NCBI GenBank assembly: GCA_029256565.1
Contig: JAQSXQ010000002.1
Span: 1-39,765, forward strand
DNA length: 39,765 nucleotides
Source of the DNA: Mycobacterium sp.
GTDB taxonomy: Bacteria; Actinomycetota; Actinomycetes; Mycobacteriales; Mycobacteriaceae
Direction of reading: 5' to 3'
A program made the position numbers and the translations under genes. Below the pieces are notes generated by a model. It did not search any database and was not told the DNA's origin. It saw nothing but the letters and a program-made list of their open reading frames with translations. Shown one piece after another: positions 1-9,064 of this stretch. Position 1 is the stretch's first letter, and each line of letters starts with the position of its first letter.

Positions 1-270
1 CGCCGAGGACTCCACCCGCGTCAAACCCTCAGGCGTTGCGAACGTCGTGTCCCATGGCGTGCGCTCAGCCACAACCTCCACCTCGACGCCACACCGCACC
101 GCCGTCTGTGCAGCATCGCCAGCAAGGAGAGCGCTCGTCGCGCACACCTCCTCGACCGCGTCGCCGGCTCCGCTCGAGGGTGAGGCGACCGCACCGCCCG
201 CACCCAATGTGACGACCGAAGCTCCGGCGATGACACACAGGAGGTTTGTGCGCCGCCTTTTGCGGCCCAT
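1..270 (-). CDS. Secreted surface protein, tandem paralogue of the LamG protein (partial, runs off left edge)
   Basis: This is the first 90 codons of a gene that continues beyond the left edge. The ATG at 270 overlaps the TGA stop of the upstream gene by one base (TGATG), so the two are probably translated together. The product starts with a basic stretch (MGRKRRR) and a hydrophobic segment ending near AVAS, which is a signal peptide. It then aligns by eye with the N-terminus of the neighbouring 972-residue protein: both have a Cys near VCA, a second Cys about 20 residues on, and the stretch VEVVAERT followed by W-x-T-T-x-A-T-x-E-G. It is therefore a tandem paralogue, presumably with the same secreted, multi-domain build. 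No function beyond export can be assigned from this fragment. Confidence 0.75.
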   Translation of the reverse strand, partial: MGRKRRRTNLLCVIAGASVVTLGAGGAVASPSSGAGDAVEEVCATSALLAGDAAQTAVRCGVEVEVVAERTPWDTTFATPEGLTRVESSA

Positions 271-3188
271 CAGGCGTCCGTCTCGGGGCCGACGGTCTTC
301 GAGCAGTTCTGCCGGATCTCCTCCACGCTCACGACGCGCTTGTAGACCCGGAGATGGTCGACCGAACCGGCCCAGCGATCCACCGCTGTGCCGTTCGAGT
401 ACGCCCGCCCAACCTCGAGTGCCCCGCCCGCACTCCACGTCGCAGTAAAGGGGATCTGCGCCGCCGCCTGCGGAACGCCCCCCGCCAGGCACACGTAGAG
501 CGTGATCGTGTCAGCCTGCGCATCATGAACACCTGTCAGGTGCACCCACTCGTTCGCCTCGACAGGGACCGCAGACATCACAGGGTTCGACCACCCCGGA
601 CTGGGGGCGTCCATCCCATACGTCCAGAACGCCCAGCAGCTTCCGTCCCCCGTCGGGCACGTCGCACCCTTCTTGTGCCCCAGTCCGAATGCCGTCGTGA
701 ACTGGCCGCCCTGACTCACCGCGGCTGCGGCGCCCCCCGTTGCCGAGGGATCGAGCCTGACGAACGCCATCACCGAGTAGCTTTCGTTTGTCGCGACCAC
801 AGGACCAGCCGTCCGCGCACGATCATCCGCGGAGTCGAACAGCAGGGCCGAGTCTCTGGGGTCGAGATCGGCCAGCGGCCCCGCCGTCCAGCCGACAGTG
901 CCGGACAAGCTCAGCGGGTTCCCACCCTCCAAGTCCGCCGCCGACGTACCGGCGCCCTCGTCCAACGGCCACAGACCGTTCGACGGCGTCTTGGTCACCG
1001 TGAACCGGTAGTGCTCCACGTCGCTCACGTTCCCAGCGCGGTCCACGGACTGTACCCATAGGGAGTGGGACCCGGTCCGCGTCGGCGTGAACGCCACCAC
1101 CGCACCTGCACCCGCGTTGATCGTCTTGTCCAGGCTGTCGGTATCGAAGGAGTACTTGTACGAGGTCACGTCGGAGATGCCGCCGGTCTCAAAGGCGAAC
1201 TTGCCGGCCAGACCGACACCCCCGTGCACCTCGTCCTTGACGTAGACCGCGGGCTGCCCCGCCACCGGCTTCACCACAGGGAGCTTGGCGGGCCGCGTCG
1301 TATCGACCGTGAACTCACAACCATTCGCATTCGCCGGGCCCGAGCGACCCTCGTTGTCCGTGAAGGAGGCCCACCACCGGTACCTCGTCCCGTCGACGAG
1401 CTTGCCCGACGGCACGGCGGCACCGAGCGTGGTCCCAGACGACGCGTAGGCGGTGCTGGTCGACCACACCAGCGCGGAATCCGCATACTTGCGGATCTCG
1501 AAGTTCGCTCGAACGGTCTGCCCCGGGTCCGGATCGGACACCTTCGCCCGTAGCGTCGGCGTGGCAGAGCGAATGAAGGGGTGATCGGCCCCAGCCTTGC
1601 AGACCGTGTCCGGGTTGACTGTCTCCAGACCCGTCGGCGCGGCCGGTGCCCGGTTGTAGGTGACCGACAGCGTCGCGTTTGCGCCGTACCGCTTCCAACT
1701 CAGCGGCATCGAGTTCTCGACCGCGGCCTTGAGCCCGATCGTGGCTGTGGAGTAGTTACCGTCTGCGGTGCCCTTGAGCTGGCGTGTCACGTCGAACTCG
1801 ACCATGCGAGAGGGGTGGTTCGGGCACGTGGATCGGTGTGCGTACTCGCGGTAGTCGAGCTGGTTCGCCCACGTCGCGCCGTAGTTGTTCCAGGTCGTGC
1901 TTGCGCTGATTCCTGTCACCCAGTGCGCCTGCACGCCATAGGGCGTACATCCGAACGAGTGCGCGCCATATGCCGAGAACGTCGCTGAGATCACGTCGGA
2001 CCCTGCCATTGAACCGATGGTCGACAAGCCGTTGTACTCGAAGATCAGGCGGTGCACGTCGTTCCACTTTGAGCATGCGGAATCCGTGCCCGGGTCGCAC
2101 AGCCCCAACCCTGCGTTGCCGGACCAGTTGTACCCCGCAACGATGCTCGGGTTACCCGAGCGGACCAGTGTGCGCTCGTGCAGGCCGCCACTGATGCTCG
2201 GGTCGATGAACACCGGCCACTGTGTTTGCGGGTCATCGATCAGCTCCGCGTCGGGAACGATCGTCACCGTGTCCTGCTCGACGCGGGCAGGCATCGCGGC
2301 TACCTCATCGCCGACCAAGGGCCCTGCCACTCGATCGGCGACCGCCTCACTCGCGCTGGCGGCCTCATCAGCGAGTGCGGAAGCTCCGAACCGAGAAACG
2401 ACCTCGGCGGGCGCATCATCGATGGTCGGCGTGGTGGAGTCCCACATCAACGGCGTGGGCGAGGAGAACACACGTTCTCCCGAGTCGTCGACTGCCTCGA
2501 AGCCGCCACCGGATTGTTCCACCGCCAGGCCCGTGCTCGTTGTCACCGGGAAAGACAGCTCCGCCAGGACGGGGTTCGCTGCAGCTTCTGGTGACTCCAC
2601 GCGCAGCACCTCGGAGAAGCCAGTGCCGTCTTCGTGCACAGACACCACAAGGTCTACTCCTTCAAGGACCTGCGGATAGGTGATCCGTGAGCCGTCCACC
2701 ACGGGTGCGGTCAGGTCGAACGGGACGTCAAACGTCAGCTCGTGGTCATCCTTGACGATTCGAGCCAACGGTTGGCCGCCCGAGCCGTCGGAGAACGCCA
2801 TCTCGAACGCCGGCGCGGCCACACGCAGTTCACTACCGCCGGCGACGACGGACGTGTCGATCGGCTCCCACACTCCGTTCACCGCGGTACGGACCGCCGT
2901 CGAAGAGACATCGAGCCGGGTATTCCCCTCCGCCGTCGCGTAGGTCGTCTCCCACTCGGTGCGTTCCGCGACGACCTCGACGTCCTGGCCGCAAGAGACC
3001 GCCATCACCGCCGCGTCCTGGACGCTCGCCGCAGCGTCAGCGCACACCGGCGGTTCGGTGGCTTCGGCAGGTTCGTCTGCAGCCACCGGGGCGCCGCCTG
3101 TCATCGCCGAGGCGACGAGGGCGAAGGATGCCGCTGCCGCGACGCGACGAACAACGTGGTGGTGGGCAGGCGAACGACGAGCAGCCAT
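270..3188 (-). CDS. Secreted DNRLRE / LamG domain surface protein
   Basis: This encodes a 972-residue exported protein. Residues 1-37 form a signal peptide (basic N-terminus, Ala-rich core, APVAA-D). Residues 40-300 resemble the N-terminal module of actinobacterial DNRLRE and RHS-like secreted proteins. Residues 320-510 look like a DNRLRE-type beta domain, residues 515-630 like a fibronectin-III-like domain, and residues 640-732 like an Ig-like domain. Residues 736-960 form a LamG/concanavalin-like lectin domain (GLWPLDEGAG, then WVHLTGVHD, then LRVYKRVVSVEEI near the end). The ATG at 3188 has an AGGAG Shine-Dalgarno sequence 9 bases upstream. The gene is followed by a coupled paralogue. No toxin or enzyme active site is visible, so binding to carbohydrate or a surface is the likely role. 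It may be an adhesin linked to conjugation or simply cargo. Confidence 0.8.
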   Translation of the reverse strand: MAARRSPAHHHVVRRVAAAASFALVASAMTGGAPVAADEPAEATEPPVCADAAASVQDAAVMAVSCGQDVEVVAERTEWETTYATAEGNTRLDVSSTAVRTAVNGVWEPIDTSVVAGGSELRVAAPAFEMAFSDGSGGQPLARIVKDDHELTFDVPFDLTAPVVDGSRITYPQVLEGVDLVVSVHEDGTGFSEVLRVESPEAAANPVLAELSFPVTTSTGLAVEQSGGGFEAVDDSGERVFSSPTPLMWDSTTPTIDDAPAEVVSRFGASALADEAASASEAVADRVAGPLVGDEVAAMPARVEQDTVTIVPDAELIDDPQTQWPVFIDPSISGGLHERTLVRSGNPSIVAGYNWSGNAGLGLCDPGTDSACSKWNDVHRLIFEYNGLSTIGSMAGSDVISATFSAYGAHSFGCTPYGVQAHWVTGISASTTWNNYGATWANQLDYREYAHRSTCPNHPSRMVEFDVTRQLKGTADGNYSTATIGLKAAVENSMPLSWKRYGANATLSVTYNRAPAAPTGLETVNPDTVCKAGADHPFIRSATPTLRAKVSDPDPGQTVRANFEIRKYADSALVWSTSTAYASSGTTLGAAVPSGKLVDGTRYRWWASFTDNEGRSGPANANGCEFTVDTTRPAKLPVVKPVAGQPAVYVKDEVHGGVGLAGKFAFETGGISDVTSYKYSFDTDSLDKTINAGAGAVVAFTPTRTGSHSLWVQSVDRAGNVSDVEHYRFTVTKTPSNGLWPLDEGAGTSAADLEGGNPLSLSGTVGWTAGPLADLDPRDSALLFDSADDRARTAGPVVATNESYSVMAFVRLDPSATGGAAAAVSQGGQFTTAFGLGHKKGATCPTGDGSCWAFWTYGMDAPSPGWSNPVMSAVPVEANEWVHLTGVHDAQADTITLYVCLAGGVPQAAAQIPFTATWSAGGALEVGRAYSNGTAVDRWAGSVDHLRVYKRVVSVEEIRQNCSKTVGPETDA

Positions 3189-3382
3189 AGGCCACCGCTC
3201 CTACTAGCCAGGGCGCCCGACAGCAGTGACGAGCGACAGTCCGAAGCCGAACACCCCCTGTGGGCTCGACCCCAGCGCTGTCTCATAAACCCCACAGCCA
3301 GCGGTGGTGTGTGAAAGGTAACGGGAACACCGCAGTTCTGCAAGAGTCGTCCCACATTCCCGATTGGTGATTCGAAGAGGGC
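3189..3382. other. Gap between the transfer operon and the LamG genes
   Basis: This 194-bp gap separates two minus-strand units. It must hold any terminator of the transfer operon and the promoter of the LamG gene. Only a small GCAG/CTGC hairpin and the AGGAG ribosome site near 3200 are visible. I cannot identify a convincing -35/-10 pair or a strong terminator. Confidence 0.4.
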
Positions 3383-4204
3383 CTACCGCACGTCAGGGAA
3401 CATACCTTCCGGGGGTGCCGTGTACGGCAGCGGTCCGCCGGGAATGTTGCGGTCGTGCACACCGTCGACGGGACCGAAGGGCCCGTTCTGGGGGTCGAGC
3501 AGGACGGCCATGTGGTGGTCGGCGTGGTCGCGCCACCACACGCTCATGCCGGTGGCGGGGTCTTGACGCAGGTTTTCCCAGGCGCGCCAGAGCGCTTCGA
3601 GGCGGATCACTGCCTCGTCGTACTTCCACCACTCGGCGGCCCAGACGCGGTGTTCGCCGCGGCCGGCGATGTGGCGCCGGTAGACGTTGCGCAGGTACTC
3701 CCGCACGAACTCGTCGACCGACCCGTAGTAGAGCGACGCCGCACCGTCCTCGTCGCTCGCGTGCTCGACGGCGGGCCGCGCCTGGTCGATGGCGACGGCG
3801 AGGTCCTGGTCGGCGTGATGGACGACGGCGGCCGCGTCCTTGAGCTCACGCTCCCGGGCGCTGACCCCGGCGGTACGCCGGGCGAGGACTCGGCGTGCCT
3901 TCTCCACGTCCTCGGCCGCCGCGACGCGCTGCCACGTCGCCTTGGTCTCGTCGTCCTCGTAGTCGGTGACCTTGGCCTCCGCGACGCGTAGGACGCCCTC
4001 GGCGTCCGCGAGGGCGTCGCGTGCGTCGTCGAGCTGGGCCGTCGCGCGAGCGTGCGCCGTCAGCGCGCCCTCGAGCGTGGCGCGCGCCTCGACGACCTCG
4101 GGCGGCTCGACGGCCGCCCGGCCACCGGAGGCCGGCGCGTCGTCGACGTCGACGGGCTGGGCCTCGATCGCCGGCTCGTAGTCGTCCTCGCCCCAGTCGC
4201 TCAC
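3383..4204 (-). CDS. DUF4913-like protein, last gene of the transfer operon
   Basis: This encodes 273 residues from a GTG start at 4204 that overlaps the coupling-protein stop in a GTGA arrangement. The open frame continues far upstream, but that part is an Arg-rich shadow of the coupling-protein gene. The N-terminal ~35 residues are acidic. A long alpha-helical, probably coiled-coil stretch follows at about residues 35-140, rich in Ala, Glu and Arg. The C-terminal part, from about residue 150, is a Trp-rich domain (YYGSVDEFVREYL, AAEWWKYDEAVIRLEALWRAWE, then WWRDHADHHM) typical of the DUF4913 family. These proteins sit next to VirD4-type coupling proteins in actinobacterial conjugative elements. 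An adaptor role between coupling protein and substrate is plausible but unproven. Confidence 0.75.
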   Translation of the reverse strand: MSDWGEDDYEPAIEAQPVDVDDAPASGGRAAVEPPEVVEARATLEGALTAHARATAQLDDARDALADAEGVLRVAEAKVTDYEDDETKATWQRVAAAEDVEKARRVLARRTAGVSARERELKDAAAVVHHADQDLAVAIDQARPAVEHASDEDGAASLYYGSVDEFVREYLRNVYRRHIAGRGEHRVWAAEWWKYDEAVIRLEALWRAWENLRQDPATGMSVWWRDHADHHMAVLLDPQNGPFGPVDGVHDRNIPGGPLPYTAPPEGMFPDVR

Positions 4205-6033
4205 GGTGCCTCCTGGTGCGGTGCGGCGGCCGCGACGGTCGCCATCTCGTCGTGGGCTTCGCGCAGGGTGCGCCCCGCCTGCGGGTCGTTCTCGGCGATC
4301 GACGCCTCGACGGCCTCGCGGTGCGGGCCGGCCATCCACGGGACCGTCCGGATGAGCGTCGGGCGGGCCCCGGAGGCCAGGACGACGGCGCGGCCCTTGG
4401 GCAGCGCCGCGAGGTCGGCCACGTCCATGATGCGTTCGCGGTGCAGCTGCTGGGAGACCGTGCGCTGCCCGCGCCCCGTCGACGTCGAGGACGAGAGCCG
4501 GTCGTAGTCCCCGATCATGCGCGAGAGGTCCTCGAGGAAGTTCGCTTCGCTCACTCCCCCGCCGTAGACCTTGACGTTGGACGCGCTCCACAGCTTCTTC
4601 ATGCCCGACTCGCCCCAGACCTCCACGCCCTGGGACCAGCTCTGCAGCACGGTGTCCAGGACGATCCCGCGCGAGCCGTAGTGCGAGTAGAGGTTCGGCA
4701 GCTCGCGCCAGCGGCACACGTTCGCGGCCTCGTCGAGCACGCCGACGAGCGGGGTCGCCAGCCGCCCGCCCGCGGACTGCGCCGCCAGCTCCTCGGCCGC
4801 CTCCACGACGGCGACGGTGAGCGCGGTGACGAGCGGGCCAGCCGTGCCGCGCCCTTCCTTGGACAGCGAGTACAGGGTGCCGGGCTTCGTCGGCGCCGAC
4901 TCCCCCGCCGCGGAAGGCAGTCCGGCGCGCACGAACTCCGCCGGGCTGAACTGGGGCCGGGTGTCGACGGGGCCCTGCGGGGTGATCCAGGCCGCGACCT
5001 GCCGGTTGGTGAGGCAGGACGCCATCTGCTGCGCCGTGCCGTACACGCCGCCGCGCTGCTTCTCGGGTGCGGCGATGACGCCGGCGACCTGGTCGGCGGT
5101 CAGCGTGTAGCCGCGGGAGGTGAGGATCGTGACGGGGGCCTGGTTGGTGGGGCGTGTGAGCCAGGTGTAGACGTCGGTGATCGGCCGGGCGTCGAGTGCC
5201 GCGGCGAGCAGGAGACCGGCCAGGAGGTCCTGGCCGGCGGGGTCGAAGTAGGCGTCCGTGCGGGCGCCGGGGTCGCGCGAGCCGGACGCGAAGTGCTCGG
5301 CCAGCTTGGCCGCGCGCACCTCGTCGGTGACGTAGCTCAGCGGGTTCCACCACCAGGTGGGCTCCTCGCCGGCGATGCCCTGCGGGTCGAACACCCACAC
5401 CGGCCCGACGGCCGCGCGCGGGCCGCGGGTCTGGTCGACGACGTCGCGCTTGTTCGACGTCGACAGGACCGAGCCGGGTGCGTCCAGAATTTCCGGGACG
5501 ACCATCGATGTCGTCTTGCCGGTGCGGGGCCCGGCGATCGTCATGCGCATGTCCTCCCACGAGCTGAGCAGGCGCTGCCCCGTGGACACCGTGACCCCGA
5601 TCGGCAGACCGGGTGCGGCCTGTACCCCGAGGCGCTGCGCGGTGCGGCTGACGTGCTTGCGCGAGAGCCCTTCGACGTCGCGGCCGCGACCCATGTACGC
5701 GGCCGCGCGGTCGACGCGGGTACGGCGGGCGCTCCGGCGCGCGAGCGCGACGCCCACCAGCGTGCCCAGCGCGAGGACGATCAGGGCCAGGCCGGCCAGC
5801 ACCCACCAACCGGGTGCACCCGGCCAGGCGAGGTCGCCCCCGAACAGCCCAAACGTCACGGTGAACGGGTCGGTCGGCACCACGACGCCGGTGCCGGCGA
5901 GCTTGTGGCCCAGGTGCATCGCGGCGTATATCGATCCGACGCCGAGCACGACGACGACGATCCCGACCCACAGCAGCACGACCTCGCCGGACAGGCCGCC
6001 GGGGTCGCGACGGCGGTTGTTCGGCACGCTCAT
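4201..6033 (-). CDS. VirD4/TraG-type conjugal coupling ATPase
   Basis: This 610-residue protein would recruit the DNA-relaxase complex to the secretion channel and help pump it through. The ATG at 6033 overlaps the VirB4 stop by one base (TGATG); upstream in-frame sequence is Arg-rich shadow. Two membrane helices lie at about residues 15-40 and 75-100. A P-loop, GPRTGKTT, is at residues 168-175, and a Walker B strand, LVGVLDE, is at 429-435. The cytosolic C-terminal part carries the TraG/TraD-type fold (for example SKEGRGTAGPLV near 391). Position next to VirB4 and SCO6880-type genes supports the call. The protein is complete, with both nucleotide-binding motifs intact. Confidence 0.92.
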   Translation of the reverse strand: MSVPNNRRRDPGGLSGEVVLLWVGIVVVVLGVGSIYAAMHLGHKLAGTGVVVPTDPFTVTFGLFGGDLAWPGAPGWWVLAGLALIVLALGTLVGVALARRSARRTRVDRAAAYMGRGRDVEGLSRKHVSRTAQRLGVQAAPGLPIGVTVSTGQRLLSSWEDMRMTIAGPRTGKTTSMVVPEILDAPGSVLSTSNKRDVVDQTRGPRAAVGPVWVFDPQGIAGEEPTWWWNPLSYVTDEVRAAKLAEHFASGSRDPGARTDAYFDPAGQDLLAGLLLAAALDARPITDVYTWLTRPTNQAPVTILTSRGYTLTADQVAGVIAAPEKQRGGVYGTAQQMASCLTNRQVAAWITPQGPVDTRPQFSPAEFVRAGLPSAAGESAPTKPGTLYSLSKEGRGTAGPLVTALTVAVVEAAEELAAQSAGGRLATPLVGVLDEAANVCRWRELPNLYSHYGSRGIVLDTVLQSWSQGVEVWGESGMKKLWSASNVKVYGGGVSEANFLEDLSRMIGDYDRLSSSTSTGRGQRTVSQQLHRERIMDVADLAALPKGRAVVLASGARPTLIRTVPWMAGPHREAVEASIAENDPQAGRTLREAHDEMATVAAAAPHQEAP

Positions 6034-7559
6034 CACGCCGCCCCCTCGTCCAGCAGACCCGTGCGCGAGCGGTCCGCCCAGCGCACCGCGCTCATGTGCA
6101 GCGACTTCTCGGACTCGGTGAGCACCAGGTCGATCGGAATCCCTGGGCGGCCACCGACCTTGACGAGAAACTTGCCGCGCCCAGGGGGCGGCGTCTCGCG
6201 CCCTTCCTTCGGGTCCCATGCGGGCGGGTCCTGCCAGCCGGCGAGCAGCTCCTGCTCCCCGCGCGAGAGCGCGACGACGGACGTCAGCAGCGGCATCTCG
6301 CTCAGCGGCAGGCCGCCGCACACGACCAGGCCGGACCGCTCGATGAAGCCCATGGCCTTCTGCCGGTCCTCCTCGAGCGGGAGGGAACGCAGGTCCTTGA
6401 GCGTGTGCGTGATCATCGCAAGACCCACCCCGACCGTGCGGTTGAGGCGGGTGAGGTAGTCGACGCGGTCCACGAGCCCCGGCCCGGCCTTGAGGGCCTG
6501 GTGCAGCTCGTCGAGGATCACGAAATAGTGCCGGCGGTTCTCCAGGCCCACGTCGGCAAGGGTCTGGGCGATGTTGACCACGGCGAAGCCCGCGGACCAG
6601 GAGGCGAGCAGCGCGACCGCGCGCAGGTCGCCGTCGGACTGAGGGATCGCGGAGACGTCGTAGACCACGGCGCGATCGCGGCGCATGGGGTGCGTGGTCG
6701 GCTTGGCGAACACGTCACCGAACTTTCCGCCCGGGCTCAGCGCCACGAGCGAGGCTTCCAGCTCCTCGGTGACCTCCTGGTAGCGCTGGTCGGTGCCGCG
6801 GTCCAGCGCCGCCTCACGCAGCTCGGGCGGCGCCGAGCGGATCACGCGCAGCAGGTCCGGGATCAGCGGGACGCCGTCGTGGTGCTCGTCGAGCCAGGCG
6901 ATACCGCGCGCGAGGATCGTCTCCTCGCGCGCGGTCGGGGCGCTCTTGCGCAGCACCGTGATGAGCGCGACCAGCATGTTCAGCCGCAGGCCCTGGGCAT
7001 CGGCCAGGACCTCGCCCGCGGCCTGGCGGTACCCGGCGGCGCGCAGCCGGCGCGCGGCATCGGGAGCCTCGCCCGGGTCCAGGACGTTCAGCGACCCGCG
7101 GTTTCGCCCCAGCGGGATCACCTGGCCGCCCAGCTTCTCGACCATGCGGACGTAGTCCGGGCGGGTGTCCCCCAGCACCAGAGGGATGACGCCCTGCCCG
7201 GACAGGCCGACGGCCATGCGCATGACCGCGGACGTCTTGCCGAGCCCGGGCCGGCCGAGGAAGAACACCGAGGGGTTGCCGATGAGGTTGGCGCGTTGGT
7301 ACCAGCTGATCGGGTCGCAGCACAGCGTGGCGCCGGTGAGGATGTGTCGGCCGAACGGCACCCCCACCATGGGGGTGCCGGCACCGATCGCGAACGGCCA
7401 CATGCCGCACACCTGCACGGTGGTGCCGCGCCACTCGTCGGCCTGCTGGACGTAGCCCGCCTGGCCGCGGCCGCGACCCAGCCACCCGCGCATCGGCGGG
7501 CGCTGGGGACGCAGTTCGCGCTGCCCCCGTGCCTTCTTCGCGCGTGCTCGGGTGCTCAC
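6033..7559 (-). CDS. VirB4/TraC-like type IV secretion ATPase
   Basis: This 508-residue ATPase would power channel assembly or substrate transport. The GTG start at 7559 overlaps the previous stop in a GTGA arrangement. The P-loop GRPGLGKT is at residues 102-109 and the Walker B strand YFVILDE at 345-351, followed by the VirB4-typical ELHQAL. Between them lies the helical insertion expected of the family. It is shorter than proteobacterial VirB4 (about 800 residues) because it lacks the large N-terminal domain. The preceding SCO6880-type gene may supply an equivalent function, which is the usual actinobacterial arrangement. It has no membrane segments and is probably a peripheral cytoplasmic protein. 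Confidence 0.9.
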   Translation of the reverse strand: MSTRARAKKARGQRELRPQRPPMRGWLGRGRGQAGYVQQADEWRGTTVQVCGMWPFAIGAGTPMVGVPFGRHILTGATLCCDPISWYQRANLIGNPSVFFLGRPGLGKTSAVMRMAVGLSGQGVIPLVLGDTRPDYVRMVEKLGGQVIPLGRNRGSLNVLDPGEAPDAARRLRAAGYRQAAGEVLADAQGLRLNMLVALITVLRKSAPTAREETILARGIAWLDEHHDGVPLIPDLLRVIRSAPPELREAALDRGTDQRYQEVTEELEASLVALSPGGKFGDVFAKPTTHPMRRDRAVVYDVSAIPQSDGDLRAVALLASWSAGFAVVNIAQTLADVGLENRRHYFVILDELHQALKAGPGLVDRVDYLTRLNRTVGVGLAMITHTLKDLRSLPLEEDRQKAMGFIERSGLVVCGGLPLSEMPLLTSVVALSRGEQELLAGWQDPPAWDPKEGRETPPPGRGKFLVKVGGRPGIPIDLVLTESEKSLHMSAVRWADRSRTGLLDEGAA

Positions 7560-9064
7560 AGCTTCTCCCTCAGCTCGGCCGGGACCTTGATGTGCTTCGC
7601 CAGCACCAGGCCCAGCGGAAGGGCCGCGGCGAACGCGGAGTCCTGCGACCCGTACACGGGCCGCAGCCGCAGCCGCGCCGTCGCGGCGAGGTTGTCGATC
7701 GCGGCCCTCGCGTCGGCCTCGCGGCTGGTGTCGGTCACCGTGGCGGTGACAAGCATCCCGAACTGCACCAGGCCAGCACCGCTGGCCTCTTCCTGCGCCG
7801 TCGCGGCCGCCGCCCGTACCGCGAGCGTCTCGCGGGCAGCGGGCTTGCTGGTCGAGGTGACCCGGAACTCCGCGGCCCGCAGGTCGGACTCGACGATCGC
7901 CGCGGCGCGCGCCGCGTCGATCGGCCGGTACAGCAACGTCACCCGCTTACGCGCAATCTCGCGGTGCGGAGCCAGCAACCGGGCCAGCACGCCCGACTGG
8001 ACGTTGCCGCGCGGGGCCGACGTCATCGCCCACGTGCACGAGTACGCCGAGTCGTGGCGGTACCCGCCCCAGGACGCTTCGGCAGCCGACGGGCCGACGT
8101 CGGGCCAGGACAGCTCGACGGGATCGCCCACCGCGTGCGCCTCGTCGATGAGCGCAGCGGCCGCGGGGTCGTAGGCGACACGGATCGCCTCGCACAAGTC
8201 CTGCGCGGACAGCGGGTGCGCCGCGCCCGCACCGGTCGCCTGCAGGCCGGCGGTGAGGCTGGGCAGGCGCGCGGCGAGCTCGCGGCCCATCTCCTCAGGC
8301 CCCCGCTTCTTGCCACCCACCCGGTTCGCCGCGGTGAACGTGATCGCGACGTACGCCTTCACCGTCGAGGACCCGGCCGGGTAGCGGTCCACGACCTCGA
8401 GAAGCATCTGCCGAGCAAACTCTGGTGCTCCGTCGTCCAGGTTCGTCTCGACCTCCCGACGAAGACGCGACCCGGAGTCGGGCGCAGTCTCGATCGTGAC
8501 CGAGGCTGCCTCCACGCCCGGCTCGTCACCGAGGTTCGCCAGCCAGTGGCCCCAGTCGGCCACCCAGACGTCGATCTGGTCGGAGTCGACGAGCGCGGCG
8601 CCGTCAGGCTCGGTGCCGATGACCACGGAGTACGACCCGGTCGCCGGCGTGTAGAGCAGCGCGAACGGGCGACCGTAGGAGTCGGTGTGCTCGCTCAATC
8701 GGGTGGGGGCGGCCAGGCCCGGGAGCTGGTACGTGCCCCACAGCGCGCGGCCCAGGGGCCCTGAGCGGTACACGTGCGTGCCGCGCGAGCGCGCAGACCA
8801 CCACGCTGCGCGAGCACCGCCGCGGCTGATGACGTTCTTGCCGTGCGCGTCCTTCGTCAGCACGGCCAGCATCACGGCCCCGAGCACACCGGCGAGGAGC
8901 ACGGCCTCGAGCAGCCCGGCGACCATCACGGTGATGACCACCGCGATGAGCCCCGCCAGGAGCATCCCCGTACCCACCGACCCGAGCCCGAGGATCCCGG
9001 GCGACGTCGGACGTCGCCAGTTCCCGTAGGTCCGAGGACCCCTGTTCACCTCAACGGCTGCCAT
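7556..9064 (-). CDS. SCO6880-family type IV secretion membrane protein
   Basis: This encodes 502 residues. The ATG at 9064 lies 14 bp inside the end of the upstream TrbL-like gene; the longer open frame is an Arg-rich shadow of that gene's Ala/Gly tail. After a short cytoplasmic N-terminus (YGNWRRP, typical of this family), two closely spaced membrane helices cover about residues 22-80. The rest is soluble. The family accompanies VirB4 and VirD4 in actinobacterial conjugative elements and is thought to take the place of the missing VirB4 N-terminal part or VirB3; that role is inferred. It is tightly coupled to VirB4 downstream. It is complete, and its length is normal for the family. Confidence 0.85.
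   Translation of the reverse strand: MAAVEVNRGPRTYGNWRRPTSPGILGLGSVGTGMLLAGLIAVVITVMVAGLLEAVLLAGVLGAVMLAVLTKDAHGKNVISRGGARAAWWSARSRGTHVYRSGPLGRALWGTYQLPGLAAPTRLSEHTDSYGRPFALLYTPATGSYSVVIGTEPDGAALVDSDQIDVWVADWGHWLANLGDEPGVEAASVTIETAPDSGSRLRREVETNLDDGAPEFARQMLLEVVDRYPAGSSTVKAYVAITFTAANRVGGKKRGPEEMGRELAARLPSLTAGLQATGAGAAHPLSAQDLCEAIRVAYDPAAAALIDEAHAVGDPVELSWPDVGPSAAEASWGGYRHDSAYSCTWAMTSAPRGNVQSGVLARLLAPHREIARKRVTLLYRPIDAARAAAIVESDLRAAEFRVTSTSKPAARETLAVRAAAATAQEEASGAGLVQFGMLVTATVTDTSREADARAAIDNLAATARLRLRPVYGSQDSAFAAALPLGLVLAKHIKVPAELREKL

Noticed and set aside
4205..5971. Long N-terminal extension of the DUF4913-like gene
   Set aside because: Arg/Pro-rich antisense-like composition in a frame fully covered by the coupling protein. 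The GTG at 4204 gives the typical overlap.
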